A DNA stretch of 64,000 nt from Fratercula arctica. Lineage: Eukaryota; Chordata; Aves; Charadriiformes; Alcidae. Below the pieces are notes generated by a model. The model worked only from the letters and a program-made list of their open reading frames with translations, was not told the DNA's origin and did not search any database. Positions 22,723-36,000 of this stretch are shown piece by piece. Both the position numbers and the translations under genes were made by a program. The DNA lies in the NCBI GenBank assembly GCA_947846985.1, contig CANTUZ010000005.1, forward strand, positions 4,030,001 through 4,094,000, read 5' to 3'. Numbering within the stretch: the first letter of the stretch is position 1; every line of letters starts with the position of its first letter.

Positions 22723-24677
22723 TATGGTGGCTTTGTTCTCCTCTGCGTGTTTTCCAACACCCCCCATGACTCCCAAAGAAGTTCTTGGCCTCCGAGAAGG
22801 AGCGGTGGCGGAGGTGCCTGGGTGGGATGCCAGCGCGGAGCCACACACAATGCCTGACCTCCTTTGTGCGGCGCTGCTATTTAATTGGAACGGTATCGAT
22901 TTACCTCAGTACAGAAAGCGCGGTGCTGAAGAGCTACCCCACAAATCTGTTTTTAGATCTGCCAGTGCTGAACTTTGAACCTTCCTGCAGTCCGTCTTCT
23001 TAGAGCTGCCAGGCGGTAGAGAGGCTTAAACACCTACATAAACTCAGCAGGATTGGGGTGATTTTTTTTCTATTTAGATATACAGGAGCATACAATCTTA
23101 TATTTGAAGCTTCTATATTTGATACAATTGCTTGGCATTAAGCTAAAAAAAAAAAAAAGTCTGCCCCTCCCCCAATGAGCGCACCGTGAAACACGCTACC
23201 ATGAACGAATTATATTTTATTCAAATCAAATTCCCTTTCACATTTGGAGACTACGTTCATTTTTCAAAGTTTGGGAAACGCTATAACACTCATACGTTTT
23301 TAAAAGGCAAAAGCATTTGCTGGGTTGTAGAAAACACAAGCTCCACAGAGAGAGTTGAGATTGATTACAAGGAATTGAGGTTGTTTTGCAATATTTATTA
23401 TTTTTGGTGCAGTATTTGGAAGGAGAAATATGCTGCTTTTTTTCTGTCTCATTCCCTGACATTAAGTTGATTCATTTCTACCTCACTAACTCTCAAAGCC
23501 AGTCTCCTAAAAAAATCTGCATGGAAGGAAGGTACATGCTTTTCTGCTTGGTCTTACAGTTCTGGAGGAGGGCCTGGGGGAACAATCGTAATCCCAAACG
23601 TCTCTTTTTTTCCATATGTAGCCAAAAGTATTCAGGATAGAGTTGGTTGCATCCTATTTGAGCCTTGTCACGTTTGAGCTATCTTTACCCAGTGGTTTAC
23701 TTTTAGTAAGGATAATCATGGTGAAAATATTTGCAGACAGCTGTCAGGCTGCAGTACCATATCGTCATCAAGTAACCCTATATTTTTCTTTATATATTTT
23801 GCAAGTGTAACTAACTCATGTCTCTAACGTGATGAAGGAAAAGGCAGGTTTGGTTATGGGGGAATCACTAAAAGGATCCATTTGTCCTTTTTCCTTTCTT
23901 TGTTTACTTTAAAAGATACGTTGTCTTTGGGGCATCAGTATGTTAAGTGGGAATCAGGAGTAACCACAACGTTTGACGACTTTAGAGGATGTTTACAGAT
24001 CATCTTCCAATCTAAACTAGTTATTTCTGACTACATGCAAATCTGAGCAGCGCTTTTTTTTTTCCCTTTCTCTTTACATTCCTACACAAAAGCCTTTGTT
24101 CCTTTGTACTGGTGTAGGCTTGCCTGTGTCTCCTACTTACACATGACCTTGAAGACAAAATCTACTCACCAAAGTTCAGTCAGACCAGAGCACACACCAG
24201 GACCAGATCTTAAGCCAGCTGCTGTCAAAGCAAAAATAACAATTAATAAAAAGGAAGCCAAACGAAGAGAGAGAGCCTAGGAAATGTCATGCCTAAGGAT
24301 TTTAATTTTTTTTCCTAGAATTTGGGGGATTTCTGTACTTTCTGTGTTTTCTATATGTGAGTAATCGTTGTGTAACCATCACCGCTACCTCTGACAACCG
24401 ATGATTTTGTTCCAGATTTCAGATAGCAAAATCAGACCACAAAGTTTTCCTCTGGGAATGGTTCTTCTTTGTTACTTTTCACTCCATTAAATCCACAACC
24501 GATGGCCTCACACAAGATACGCTCAGAGGTAGTTGTTGTAACTTTGAAATATTGTGATACAACCTCGATAACAATGTTACATGGTATGAGCTTTCACCAT
24601 TTACCAGAATCTGTCTGTAGTTTTATACAGGTGCTGTTCAAGACTGTGGTGTATGTGCTGTGCACATTTAAATGCAT

Positions 24678-24683
24678 AATAAA
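24678..24683 (+). terminator. FGF4: Candidate FGF4 polyadenylation signal
   Basis: AATAAA is followed about 20 bases later by CA-rich and T/G-rich sequence suitable for cleavage and downstream elements. It is the last AATAAA before the sequence character changes at about 24.75 kb. Confidence 0.5.
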
Positions 24684-24700
24684 TGATAAACGTTTACAAC

Positions 24701-27700
24701 GCATGGCACTCCTGTTATTGATTTTAACTCTTTAGAAGGGGATGCAGCCTGCAATGAAGGAGAAAAATGCTATTTCGCTTCCCCAAAGACGGGGGAGTCT
24801 TTGCACCTACGCCGGCTACTTCACGAGTGACAGCCTGGATTTCTTACTCAGCTAAAGTTCACCCTGCCCAAGTTGGAAATTGTCCAGCAAGGCCCAGCTT
24901 CACGGGCTCGGTAACAGATACGCACGCTTGCATCCGCCACGCGCCAGCCTTCTCACCGGTGTTATTCCCGTGGTTACTAACAACGGCAGCCTTTCGTGCA
25001 GCATCCAATATTAAGGATCAGAGACACAAACCACTTTGGGCATTTTGGAAGTTAACGTTGCAAATGAAACCTGATTGCCAATGAAACCTTTTTCTTGGCT
25101 TTAATGCCTGCTGCTCACGCTCCCTCTGTGAAGTAGGACTATACCAATCCAAGAGATTGCAGGATCACCTGTTTGATTTGAGATACTGTCTCTTTTTACA
25201 ATTAATGATTACACTCATACAAGCGTATAGAAGTCGGAAGTGCTTTGCAGCACACCTTATGGCAAGATTCTTCTGGACAACTTTTATTTATAAACACTAA
25301 CACATACGCACTTGAACACACACGCACACACTACGTCAAATCTCTGTACTCTCAGTTTTACTCATGGCTCACCCTATTCCAAGCATTAGGGAAGGATATG
25401 TGACGGGAACAACAATATTCAGGTTTGATCTTACATACCTTGATGGCAAAGGGAGTTTGTCCAGCTAAGGGCCACAGAAAACAGAAATCCAGATCCCAAG
25501 ATACAGATTTTTCCACTGTTTTCCATTGAGTGATGCTCTTTTTCCTGTTCCTGGAAAGGGGAAGGCAATAGATGAGCTGGGAATGTCCAGTGTGCTCATT
25601 CTGAGCAAGAGCGATTTCTCTCTAAAGTTGTATAGGCTCTATAAATACGTAGCACAGGTGGGGTTTTTTTAACTGGACAAGTATAGCTGCAGCGTGTTTA
25701 AATGCTTCTATGAATAGAGCCATAACAAATAGGCAAGGAGACATATATAATAGTTTTTCATAATTAACTTATTTGTTTACAATGCCCGTGAACAAAGAAC
25801 AAACGTAAATTTATTACGGACAGGTCTTCCAAAATTGTAACAAAAAATGATGGCCAGGGACAAAAAATTGTTTCAGCCTTAGGGAGACATCCAATTAAAT
25901 TTTAAGATCGGAGATAGATCCTAAGACTTGGCTCTTAGGAAGGTGAGATTTCAGAGTAGCTTTGCAGGTTCATAGCACTCAGAGTACTGATGCTGCGCGT
26001 GTGGTCCTACCCACATGAAAATGTAAGAGCCTGTGAAGAGCATCAAGAACGTCAAGAACATCAAGAGCAGCTTGAGATGTCACACAGAACTCTAGAGGAA
26101 TGTTCCTCCTCTGGCATCACATATTTTTTGCTTCATTGCTAAGCCAGCTTTCCTCACATTGCCTTTGGAGGTAGTAAAATAAATGCAATAAAGGTGAAAA
26201 TGAATTTTAACCCCCCCCAAGGAAGGCATGTACATCGTGTGTTACAACATTTCTGAGATCACTTAGAGCATTGCCACGCTCCAGGCAAGCACGGTGCTCC
26301 TGCCACCCTCATCCAAACATTTCTCTGCGCAGAACCACCGAAAACCTTTCCTGAGGGTAGATTAACCCCTTCCGTAAGCCAGACACATTTCTCCCCATCC
26401 AGTGGTGGTCCATCCTGTCCTGTAGGAAAACCAGAAGAGGAGCAGTGGAGGCTGGCCCCGCACCATGCCCCTGCTTGCCAGGGGAAGGACAGAGACCAGG
26501 CTCCGAGCCCCATCGCTCGTTTGCGGACTTGCATGTTTTAAACGGCCCGTGCTTAACATTTTCTGACTCATCTGTGACATCTACCAAGTTGTCTGTATCT
26601 AATCCGCGCTAATAAAAATCAGCATGACAAAACACTGCCTTGGATATAAATAGCCACGTGTTTCAGAGCGGTCACCCAGTTTATAGTGCCAGATTCGGTT
26701 GTTCACACTTTACCACTTGGTTTCCACCGCAGTATATTAACTGACCATGCAAGTGGCCAATTAAAGAGAGTCTGTTAAGGGCTGAGGAGTCTTTTGATAA
26801 AGGTTAGCAAGTACTTCAGCAAGAAAGTTAAAAGGAATTCCCTGAAACACTGCAGCTCCCTTTATATGGCACAAAGTATTGTTGTTTGCCAAGCACAGAT
26901 GAGAACAGATTTTTAACATATAAAACCCAGTCTGAAGCCAAAAAAACCCCCAAAACCAACAAAAAAAAAATCCCATTTCTTCTTCTACCAAGTAATCTGA
27001 ACGTAGATGGGATAGTGCAAAATTGTAATACCTACCTGCTTTCGGGCAATGCAACACACAAAAGGGAGGCTAAGCCCCAGTCGTGATTTATGGACTTCAA
27101 GCAAGAAATATTACCCTGAACTGTCCATTTTTAAAATTGATTACTTAAAAAAAAAAGCTTAATATCATGCCAAGAAATGCCTATAGCCAGTCACTTAAGG
27201 CAGACAATTACTTAATGTAAAGCAATGGTCATTTCTTATATCGTAATTTTCATTATATATTAAAGAGAAGCCGGTTAGTGCTGTTTATAGAACAGATTGA
27301 TTGTTTTTTCATTTTTAAGACTATGTATCGATATTTTTAAATCTATAAAATTCAAACAAATGTTCCTGAAAACCGAGAACGGTTGGTTTTTTCCTTTTTT
27401 GCAAGCACATCCAAAAATGCTGCAATCCCTTTTGCAAATGCTATTGGAAGATGTGGTGTCTTGTCCATGCTAAAAACAAACGTAATTTTGATGAATTCTT
27501 AGCAAAGTCTCATGCTGCTGATGGACCTGCAGCCTGAGTGGTTCAGTGCTCGGAGTGAAGCAAGTAAGTAAAATGAAGAGAGTTGCTTAATAGGTTCCCT
27601 ATATGCTTTCTTACAGAGGCAGAAATTACATAGTGAAAGAAAGGTTTTCAAGAAGAAAATAGTTCGGTGCCACACTAGAGTCAGATGTTGGTGTCACCTC

Positions 27701-30209
27701 TGCCACCGGATGAGCTGTGGTGCCAGCAATGTGGTGCAACAAGTGGTCCAGCCTTTCCTTTCTGCATGCCAAACATCACACCACGAAGCGTGGCGAAGAC
27801 GGTGAGCACCCGAAACTTAACTCAGCTACAGCTGCGCTGTGGATATAAGTGATGCCCTGGGTAACGACAAGCACTATGAAGTATCACGCTGGGAAGGTTT
27901 CAACCTGGGCGGTTTATGATTCCTTTTTGACGCTAATATCTCTGTGCTTCAGTTCCCCGTTTCCAAGCTGTCACTAAGCAGTGTTCAAAATTAATATATT
28001 AAAATTCGTGAGACACACAGACACTGAGTTTGTGAGAGCATGGGGTCAGTAAGTTGTACAGCCTGCGACTGAGCAAAATAAAACGAGGGATGGATGCTCA
28101 TTTAGTCAACACCATCTGTACTGGGCACTGAATGGGGTAGGACTCCTGGCAAAAAAGTTAGTACATGACCAGATTTTAGTTGCATGGGCAGATTTAATTA
28201 AGTTTGTCTTGAATTCTGAGTGCTGGATTGACCTTGAATACCTTCCAGTCTCATTCCGTGTGCGTACATGCAATTACATTTTATTACTAATCATACTATT
28301 TTATTGTGGGTAGATACAGAAATAGTTATTCTCTATGACTCCCCGGGCTGTGTTGACCTTCGCTATTGTTCATTCACACTACTTCATATAGGTTAAAGAA
28401 AGTGATTTAGTGATGTTTATACCAATTAACATATTCCAGATTCAAATTGGTTGCTAATCAGGTTACCTCTGAAGTACAAATCAGATCTTTATCAGCTTAA
28501 AGGTATTTGGCAAGTGTCAAAGCCACTTGGTAAAACTCTGTGGTTTCTGGGCAGCTACTATTTACATCCTTTTTCATTATCTCCGCAGCCACATCTGTTT
28601 GCTTCCAGTGCCTTCAAGAAAAGCGTTTGTAATGCTAGCTGGGGCCAATACAGCTGTTTAATGTCACTGAGGTTAAGGGTGCTTGTGAGGAGAAAGGGAG
28701 TACCACCTGCGGGCTGAGCATCCATCAGAGACGGGAGAGACCCCAGCCTTGTGGGGATCTTGTTAAAGAAGTTTAGAAGAAATGCCCAGCCGTGCACCTC
28801 TGACTGACAGCCACTAGGTAAGCTTGAGGGCTCGTCTGCAAGGAACATTTTGGGGCTTTTGTTGGATAAACCTCTTTTACAAGCTCTTTCACTTGGCCAG
28901 GTGGTTACTGGGTCCCTGCTCTGATCCCTTGTTTGGGGTGGGGATCGCCCCAGGGTGGCTTGCAGCGGCTCGTGCCCAAACAGCACAGCAGGACAGATGG
29001 CCTCCTCATCACTAAGCCAAAGGCTGCTCCGGTGCCTCCCCATGCCCACCATCAACACTGAAACCCAGCACCGCCACGGCCGCTCCCCGTCTGCAAGCCT
29101 CCTCCCAGCCCTGCACTGGGGCAGCGTCCCCAGCCAGGAAAGACCAGGGAGATCCTCAGCTCCTCCACCGGCCACCATCCGGGGTGAGGACCACTGCCCT
29201 GGCACCTCTCTCCTCTCCCTCCCACCTAACACTATGTCTCCATATTACCTGGTGGTGAAAGGGCGCGGTACAGCTCCCCGGTGCTCGCCTTCCATGCTGA
29301 ATCCCACTCTGAGAAACCCTGATGCTACTGCGAGCAGGAGCTCGTCCATGAGGAGTTACACATTAACCCGGACAGTTAGGTTGCTATCTCACCCGCGTGG
29401 TCTCGCTCTGGAGCCAGAGTGTCTTTTCCTCGGTGCCTTTCCTTCAAATGAGGTTTGAGATAAGCGGGCTGATTTCCCCGGGCACAAGCGTTCCAGCCGG
29501 GAGGTTACTGCCGTGCGACGACCTCCGGTCTCCTGCAGTGCTCGCTCCGGGAACGGCCCTGCCCACACGGCTAGGCAGGTCCAACCTGCCAACAGCCATA
29601 ACTTTGGCTGCAATTTATTACAGCTTTTCCACAACTCCTAAGGAAAATTACCTCAGTTGCTTTTTTCCTTCTTTTTGACCTTCCTCCGCCGAGGCCAGGT
29701 GACTGGCACTGCCTTTCCCCAGCAGCCCTGCCCGTGCCCGGCTTCCTCCTGGCACGCAGCAGGCCGCTTCTGCCCAGAAACATTCCGCATGCAACCCAGC
29801 ACCCTTCCTTCTTCCATGTTGTCCTGTTTTGACACCTTTTCCTCTTGTTTTGCCATTTCTCTTTTCCCCTCACACTCCTGCTTTGATTTTCCACTCCCCT
29901 TTTCTCACGTTTCTTAGTTGTGTTACTTCTGAGCACCCTCCCTTTCTCTCCTGCCTTTTCTACGCTTTCTCTTCCCCTGAGATCTTTTGTTAGATTTTAT
30001 TCTTGAGACCTTATTAATCACGTTAAGGCCAAAGAGCTTTAACCAAACGCGTACCTGGACCTGCCTGCTGCGGCTGGCGGCGATGATGCAAAGTCTGCCA
30101 ACACGGGAGCGACTCGTGTCTACGTCCGACCCTGTGACTCAGGTTCGCTCCTGCAGATGTTAATATGCACGGACTATCCGCTACACTCCTGTCAGGGTGG
30201 GTTTATTTT
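24701..30209. other. FGF4-FGF19 intergenic, proximal part
   Basis: No credible coding exon. The 224-codon minus-strand and 167-codon plus-strand frames at 28.56-29.46 kb overlap one another in a locally GC-richer patch and resemble nothing I know. Minor internal repetition (CATCAAGAA-like units) occurs at 26041-26070. Much of 27.1-28.5 kb is AT-rich unique DNA. Confidence 0.5.
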
Positions 30210-30490
30210 CATAGAATCATAGAGGAGTTTGTGTTGGAAGGGACCTTTAGAGGTCATCTAGTCCAACCCCCCCGCAAGGAGCAGGGACATCTTCAACCAG
30301 GTCAGGTTGCTCAGAGCCCAGTCCAACCTGACCTGGAATGTTTCCCGGGATGGGGCATCTACCACCTCTCTGGGCAACCTGGGCCAGTGTTTCTCCACCT
30401 TCAGTGTAAAAAATTTCTTCCTTATATCTACTCTGAATTTACCCTTGTTTAGATCTACCCTCTTTCTTATTGCTCTGGTTGGTATCTGCC
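30210..30490 (-). mobile_element. CR1 LINE 3' fragment (minus orientation)
   Basis: ATAGAATCATAGAGG, GTTGGAAGGGACCTTTAGAG, GGCAACCTGGGCCAGTG and TTTCTTCCTTATATCTA are CR1 3' landmarks in reverse complement. The far end near 30.49 kb is diverged and its limit is approximate. Confidence 0.9.
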
Positions 30491-31268
30491 CCTGGTTTTC
30501 ATCTGCATTAAGTTCAAGCTCCTTTTCAGGTGCAGCACAGAACTTCTCACTTGCCTATATTTTATTTTCACCCATGTATCTCCTTTCCCTCAGTCATTTG
30601 CAATGCCTGAGGGTTGCAGAGGTAATCAAACCAGCTTTCAGCGAGCAATGGCCTACCTACAGCGGTGAAGAGTTCAACGCACGCATCCACCTGAAGAGCA
30701 AGGTGTATTAGCCACAAACCATCACGGAAGCAGAATTAGACCATCAAGTGTCTGTTTACCGGCCTGAAAAGCATAAAATACAGGTCCTTTGTGTTCCCTG
30801 ATACGTTATCAGATGTGATTCACTGGTTCGTATCTGTTTTGGCAATCATAGAGGGGGCAATTCAGCACAAGGTTTTTTAGCGTGCTTAGCATGGTCAAGG
30901 AAAAGCACTTATGTATTTATAGAACTATGTAGGTTATAACTATGATAATCTTATGCCATGCAAAGAGGGCATGTTCTGATGGAATAATCAAAGCAAAGTG
31001 TATTTTGAGCAGAAAGATATCTATATAGATGGCCATCTCATCGCTTTGTGTTAGTGATTGTATTTTAAAGAATTAGCATGCAGAAACACTGCTGAAGTCA
31101 GATCTCTAAACGGAAACCTAAGAAGTTACATACTAAGATAAACTAAAAGTCCTTGAGCTCAAAGTTCAGAAACCTAGTGTCTTCCACAAACCTTTCTTCT
31201 GGTAATACTAGTCACATCCAAGATAGTAACTTGTTTTAAATTAATTCTTGTTATTTATTCCTCTGCTT

Positions 31269-31270
<2 letters not shown>

Positions 31271-31302
<32 letters not shown>
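31271..31302. repeat. (TA)n microsatellite
   Basis: About 15 uninterrupted TA units; likely polymorphic. Confidence 0.92.
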
Positions 31303-31306
<4 letters not shown>

Positions 31307-33023
31307 CTTAATTATAGAATAGGTATTCTAGCCATAGAATACCATTTTTGCTCATGCCTTGGCAAATAAACTCCTGGAGTTAATAATTTGGATTAATGAT
31401 TAGTAAACAGCAAAGAATGTGACTTCATGGAATCAGATACTTTATACATAGATTCTTGCTGAGGCTGTACTAGACTGGAGCTTCTTCAGTAAAAGTCATC
31501 ATTTTGGAATACATCTTAGTCAAAATATGGAATAAAAGAGTAAATACAATCACAATGGTTAATGTGTTAAAAGTCTATCAAAATACTTCCTGAGGTTAAA
31601 AACTGAGACATTTCATTTCAGTCTGGGGCTTCTACACCTTATATTATCAAATAAATATCACAATGGCAATGTTCACATTAGAAATTTACTTCTCCTGGCG
31701 ACATTGATCTGAGGTTAGAGTTTTGGAAGATGACGCAGTATAAATTTGCATTTGTTCATTGTTTACAGTCCCCCCCCAAAAAATTAAGAAAAATATGGAA
31801 GCAAATATGCATCTGCTTGCCAATTTGTTCTGATTCTATTCATAGCAGCATCAAACATGCTGTCCCCTTGGTTCTGCGGAAAGCTCCACCAGCTTTGCAG
31901 ACATCTGCTGGTTTCCTGGGGACACGGTTGGGCACTCACCTCTACAAGTTGCTGCGTTAGCAGAATTGCCTTTACACGTGACCAGCAATAAAAATACGCC
32001 TTTATGTTGGTGGTGGGAGTGCGCTAAAGGATATATTCCTGATAAAAGGGAGAAGTGCACGAACTGGCAACCATAAATCCACATTTAAGGCAGAACCAGC
32101 ATGGGTTCTTCAGATGCTGTGCCAAAGGATCACAAAAAAAAATACAACAGCCCCAGCTTTATGAATGTGTCTATAGACATAAACGTAGGTATACACACTT
32201 AAAAACACCTCTGCTAGCTGTCAATATCTATATATTTTTAACCTTTTACGGAGATCTATGAAGTTTCACCAGTGTACAGTTCACAACCTTGTTCAAAACG
32301 GCGACACTAGGGGAGAGTCCACTCAATTATTCTGCTAAAGAAAATATTAAAAAACGATCAATGCTAATTCATTTTATAATTGACACAAGCACTTAAAAAT
32401 TGAGCTGCTCTAGAAGTCTGTTTAATGACGCGCAGCTTCAGGCTATTTCTGTGGCTTTCCCATCTATTTTCTGTGAATAAAATCCACTTGTAAGTTAATG
32501 GAAATAATCAGAAAGACTAATTTAGTTTTTAATAAATAGAGGGACACAACAACGTTGGTAATAAAGTGATGTGCAACAAAGAATAGCTTGTGCTAAAAGC
32601 GTTCCTTTTTTTCCCTCCTAAGGAGATTACAAGATTATCATTTGTAAAATAAGCATATTCCCGTTAATTAAATTAAGGACTCGAACTGCATAAGCAAATA
32701 CCAATCACAGGAGAGAAAGAGAGCGCGGGAGGGGGATGCTGAGTTTCACACGTAATTTGTTTCTGGCTACTTAGCAGGGCCATGACAGACATTCGCTAAG
32801 TAGAAAGCAAACATTTAGTATTTAGTTCACCTATCCAGATAACACTTAAAAGCCTCTGTTAGCAAAAGCTGCCTCCTTTGGCTGAGTGGATGGTTTGTTG
32901 TGAAAAACTTTGACTGTGATGGCTTTAAAAGAGCATTTGCTGCTAATTTAGAGATGTATCAGCACTGACTAAGTAGCAAACATAAAGTTATATGCTTGCT
33001 AGTCGCAGTATACTCTATATTGC

Positions 33024-33090
33024 AGCCCTGATTCAGGTCTACTGAAGTGAGTGGGGAAGCTTCTATTGACTTCAGCCAAGCCAAGTCCTA
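33024..33090. repeat. Possible relic of an ancient amniote interspersed repeat
   Basis: CCCTGATTCAGG... followed by CTATTGACTTCAGCCAAG resembles the CCTGATTCAGG / CCATTGACTTCAATGGG theme of old repeats common in reptile and bird genomes. The match is by eye and diverged. Confidence 0.4.
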
Positions 33091-36000
33091 AATCAATGGC
33101 TGGAAGGGAAATACACCCAGCGTGTCCCCCCAGAATAATCCATCCAAAACAATCTGCCCTCTGCCTCGTGCAGGTACGTGATGATTGTCTTCATAGGGTT
33201 TGGAAAAGTCTTCCCCACACCAAGTGCCCCTTGAAATGCCAAGGTAAATGGCAGTGCCTGGAAGGGTTTTGCCCCATCCAGCTGTCTCCGAGCTGCATCC
33301 CATGCCCAAGGCGAGCTCCATGGCAAAACAAGCCCTACACCCCCAAGGAAGAGGGGAATTCCCTTTTGGGATTCATGGCTGCACACCCCGCTCATGGCCT
33401 GTGCCTAAAACTTGCAACTTCAGCTAACTGCATTCAACAAGGAGTCTTGTATTAGGAGGACATTAATGCAATTTTGCTAAATGTCAGCTCAAAATCGGAG
33501 CAGCCCAAACAAAGCGGGAGGAATGCTGTGTCATGGCATGGGCTGCAAACTGGCAGAGCACGCTGAAAATAACAAAGCGATTTCAACTAAAGTTTTGCAG
33601 GAATGTGTTCCTGGGGAGGAGAAGGGGAGGGAGGACTGATGGACTTGGAAGGGAACCGGCTCTTTGAAAACCTGTCTTGTCTAAGATACAGCACTTTCTT
33701 GTTCTCCACTTTTTAGAAATTCGAGTATAAAATGGGAGATTCCTTCCTTTCTGTGTTTATTTTTTAAAAAAATAGTGGAATGGGTGGGCACTGATGTAGT
33801 AAAAGCATTATTTACATGGCGGTTTCAGACCAAATTGAGTACCACAGAGAGATAAGCTGATGAATTGCTGCTACACATTTTGCCAGTTTGGTCTAAAAAA
33901 CCTCTATATAAATAATGCTTTAATTGTGTAAGTGTCCATCCATTGCATGTTCTTTCAATTTTTCTCCTGGAGCAGATATGACAGGGCAATTAACCACAGG
34001 GCATTTACCTGTGTTATTCACCAAAGGGTGTTAGAGTTTAAATGGGCTCAGGTATGGACTCATTGAGCTGCTCACTGGGATTTGAAACTTATTGCTTGCA
34101 CCAGCCTTAGTATCAGAGGAAGGAAAGACAGCAAATGCCATGTTTGCTGTCACAAGGGCTCAAGGGAAGACCAATAAAACTAGAAATCTGTAAATAATTT
34201 TCACCGGACACCTTGTTTGAAACAATAATGAAAAATTATTAGCAGCCACGAGGATAAAGATGGAAAAGCAGGCAGGATACCACAAGATTTTACAGAAGGC
34301 AGTTACACCTCAACTCTCTCGTTTTGGACAAGTCCCCCTGCCCGAGGCTGCTGCGGGGTAAGAGGGATGTCTTGGAACTCCTATTCCCTGAAAATACCAG
34401 AGCTGTAATCAGTGGTCATCAAATAAAATGTTACTTCCATTATAAGCTGTTGAGTACGACGATCTAGATTATAACTTTCATTTCCTGAAGTCCCTCTAAT
34501 AAATATTGCCAGAGGTGGAAGAATGACTCTATATGGTCCTTTTTGTTTTGTCTTTCTGGAGATATCTGTAGCCAACCACTACTGAATTGTCAGGATCCTG
34601 TTCTAGACTCATCTTTCATCTGGCTCGTTCCAGCCATGCTTATGTCCTTGCAAGCCTGTCCCGACATATTCTTCCAGTTATAACAAAGTATTTGAAGGAT
34701 GTTAACACCATGGGTTTGGGTTTATCCAGTCCCTAACTCCCATAGCTCAACACCAGACCCAATTATAAAGCAGGGAAACTGTGAATTGGGAAAATCCTTG
34801 GTCTTATGTCCTAAGTAGCAAAGTTTTAATGTTTAACATAACAATCTTAAAGCCCCAAACCTGTTTGTTCATGAGGTAGGTAGCTGGTATGAGGCAGCGT
34901 GACCAATATAGCACTTACCTGGGGAGACGTGGTCAACTTGCTAAATCAAACGCTACCTCAAATGCAATGGCGTGTTTTTGCCAAGTCTTTCAAAGAGTGA
35001 CGATGGTGACTCCCGCTTCAGGGTAAGAACACGCATACTGCTTTCGAGCTGTGGCACTAAGAAGTCTTCCATAGACATCGTTTCCATAAAGCAGTTTTTG
35101 AATGATAATGATGTTTTGTCACTCCTTATACGGACTGAAATTAAATTCAGCAGTAAAAGGTAATTAAATACGAGGCTGGAGAGACTGAAATTAATAAGTT
35201 TTGTGTCCTAACTGACCCCACCACATCTCCTGTGACTGGCAGGATATCCTCTGCTCTTTCACGGCGGGCTGGGGGCACTCGGCACCGTAGCAAAGCCTTC
35301 ACGCGCTCCCCAGCGGGTCTTGAATTGGCTTCCGAGAACAAATGCCAGTCCCGGCTATTCCTATGGCAACACGGCAAAGTCTGTGGGGCCAGATTGCTTC
35401 TTTGAAGGTGAGTAAAAAGAAAATGAATAAAACAATCACCAAAGCAAGTAACAAGTTAACAACGTACAATTTCAAGCAAGCTAAAGAAAAAGAAAAGAGT
35501 GGCATTTGTAAGTGATGTGCATCCTGCTGATCTTTTGTAAAGCCAGCTGTGAAACATAGCTGCGATGTCTGGTTATAGCGAGGTGTGCAGGCTTCCAGAT
35601 GTGTAAGTGTAAAGCCTGCAGACATCAAAAGGACTAGCATTCAAAACCATTACCTGAACACCACCTTTATGTATTTCAAAGGGAAACCAGCTGAACTTTC
35701 CCTGTAATCACTATCTTGCAACATCCCTTTAATGATCCAGCAGTACAGGATGGTTGTGTCAGCCAAATGAAGAGGCTGCTGGCATTTCGTTTTCTTCTAC
35801 TAGGAGCTGCTCGTGTCCCTAGAATCCCTCGCAGCCCTGCTGTTCATACGGGGGATGGAATGGGATTATACAGCAGCTTCAAGTGGGAAAAGGCAGACCC
35901 GGCAAAGCCATCAGGAGGTACGGTGGGCAAAATCTGTGGTCGTAAACTGGAAATGTTGGAAGGCGGCCAGCGCTCAAATCTCGGGATAAGGGGAAACATG

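Larger units (their letters stand above)
22295..24700 (+). other. FGF4: Probable FGF4 3' UTR
   Basis: AT-rich sequence follows the stop with no intervening gene until a good polyadenylation signal. Four ATTTA pentamers cluster at about 22406-22455, suggesting mRNA instability. A GT microsatellite lies at 22691-22722. A consensus octamer ATGCAAAT is at 24035-24042 and a SOX-type CTTTGTT at 24094-24100. An earlier AATAAA at 24245 could give a shorter form. Extent is inferred, not seen as transcript. Confidence 0.5.

Noticed and set aside
28558..29458. 224-codon minus-strand and 167-codon plus-strand frames
   Set aside because: They overlap each other, show no domain or splice context, and their composition follows a local GC rise.
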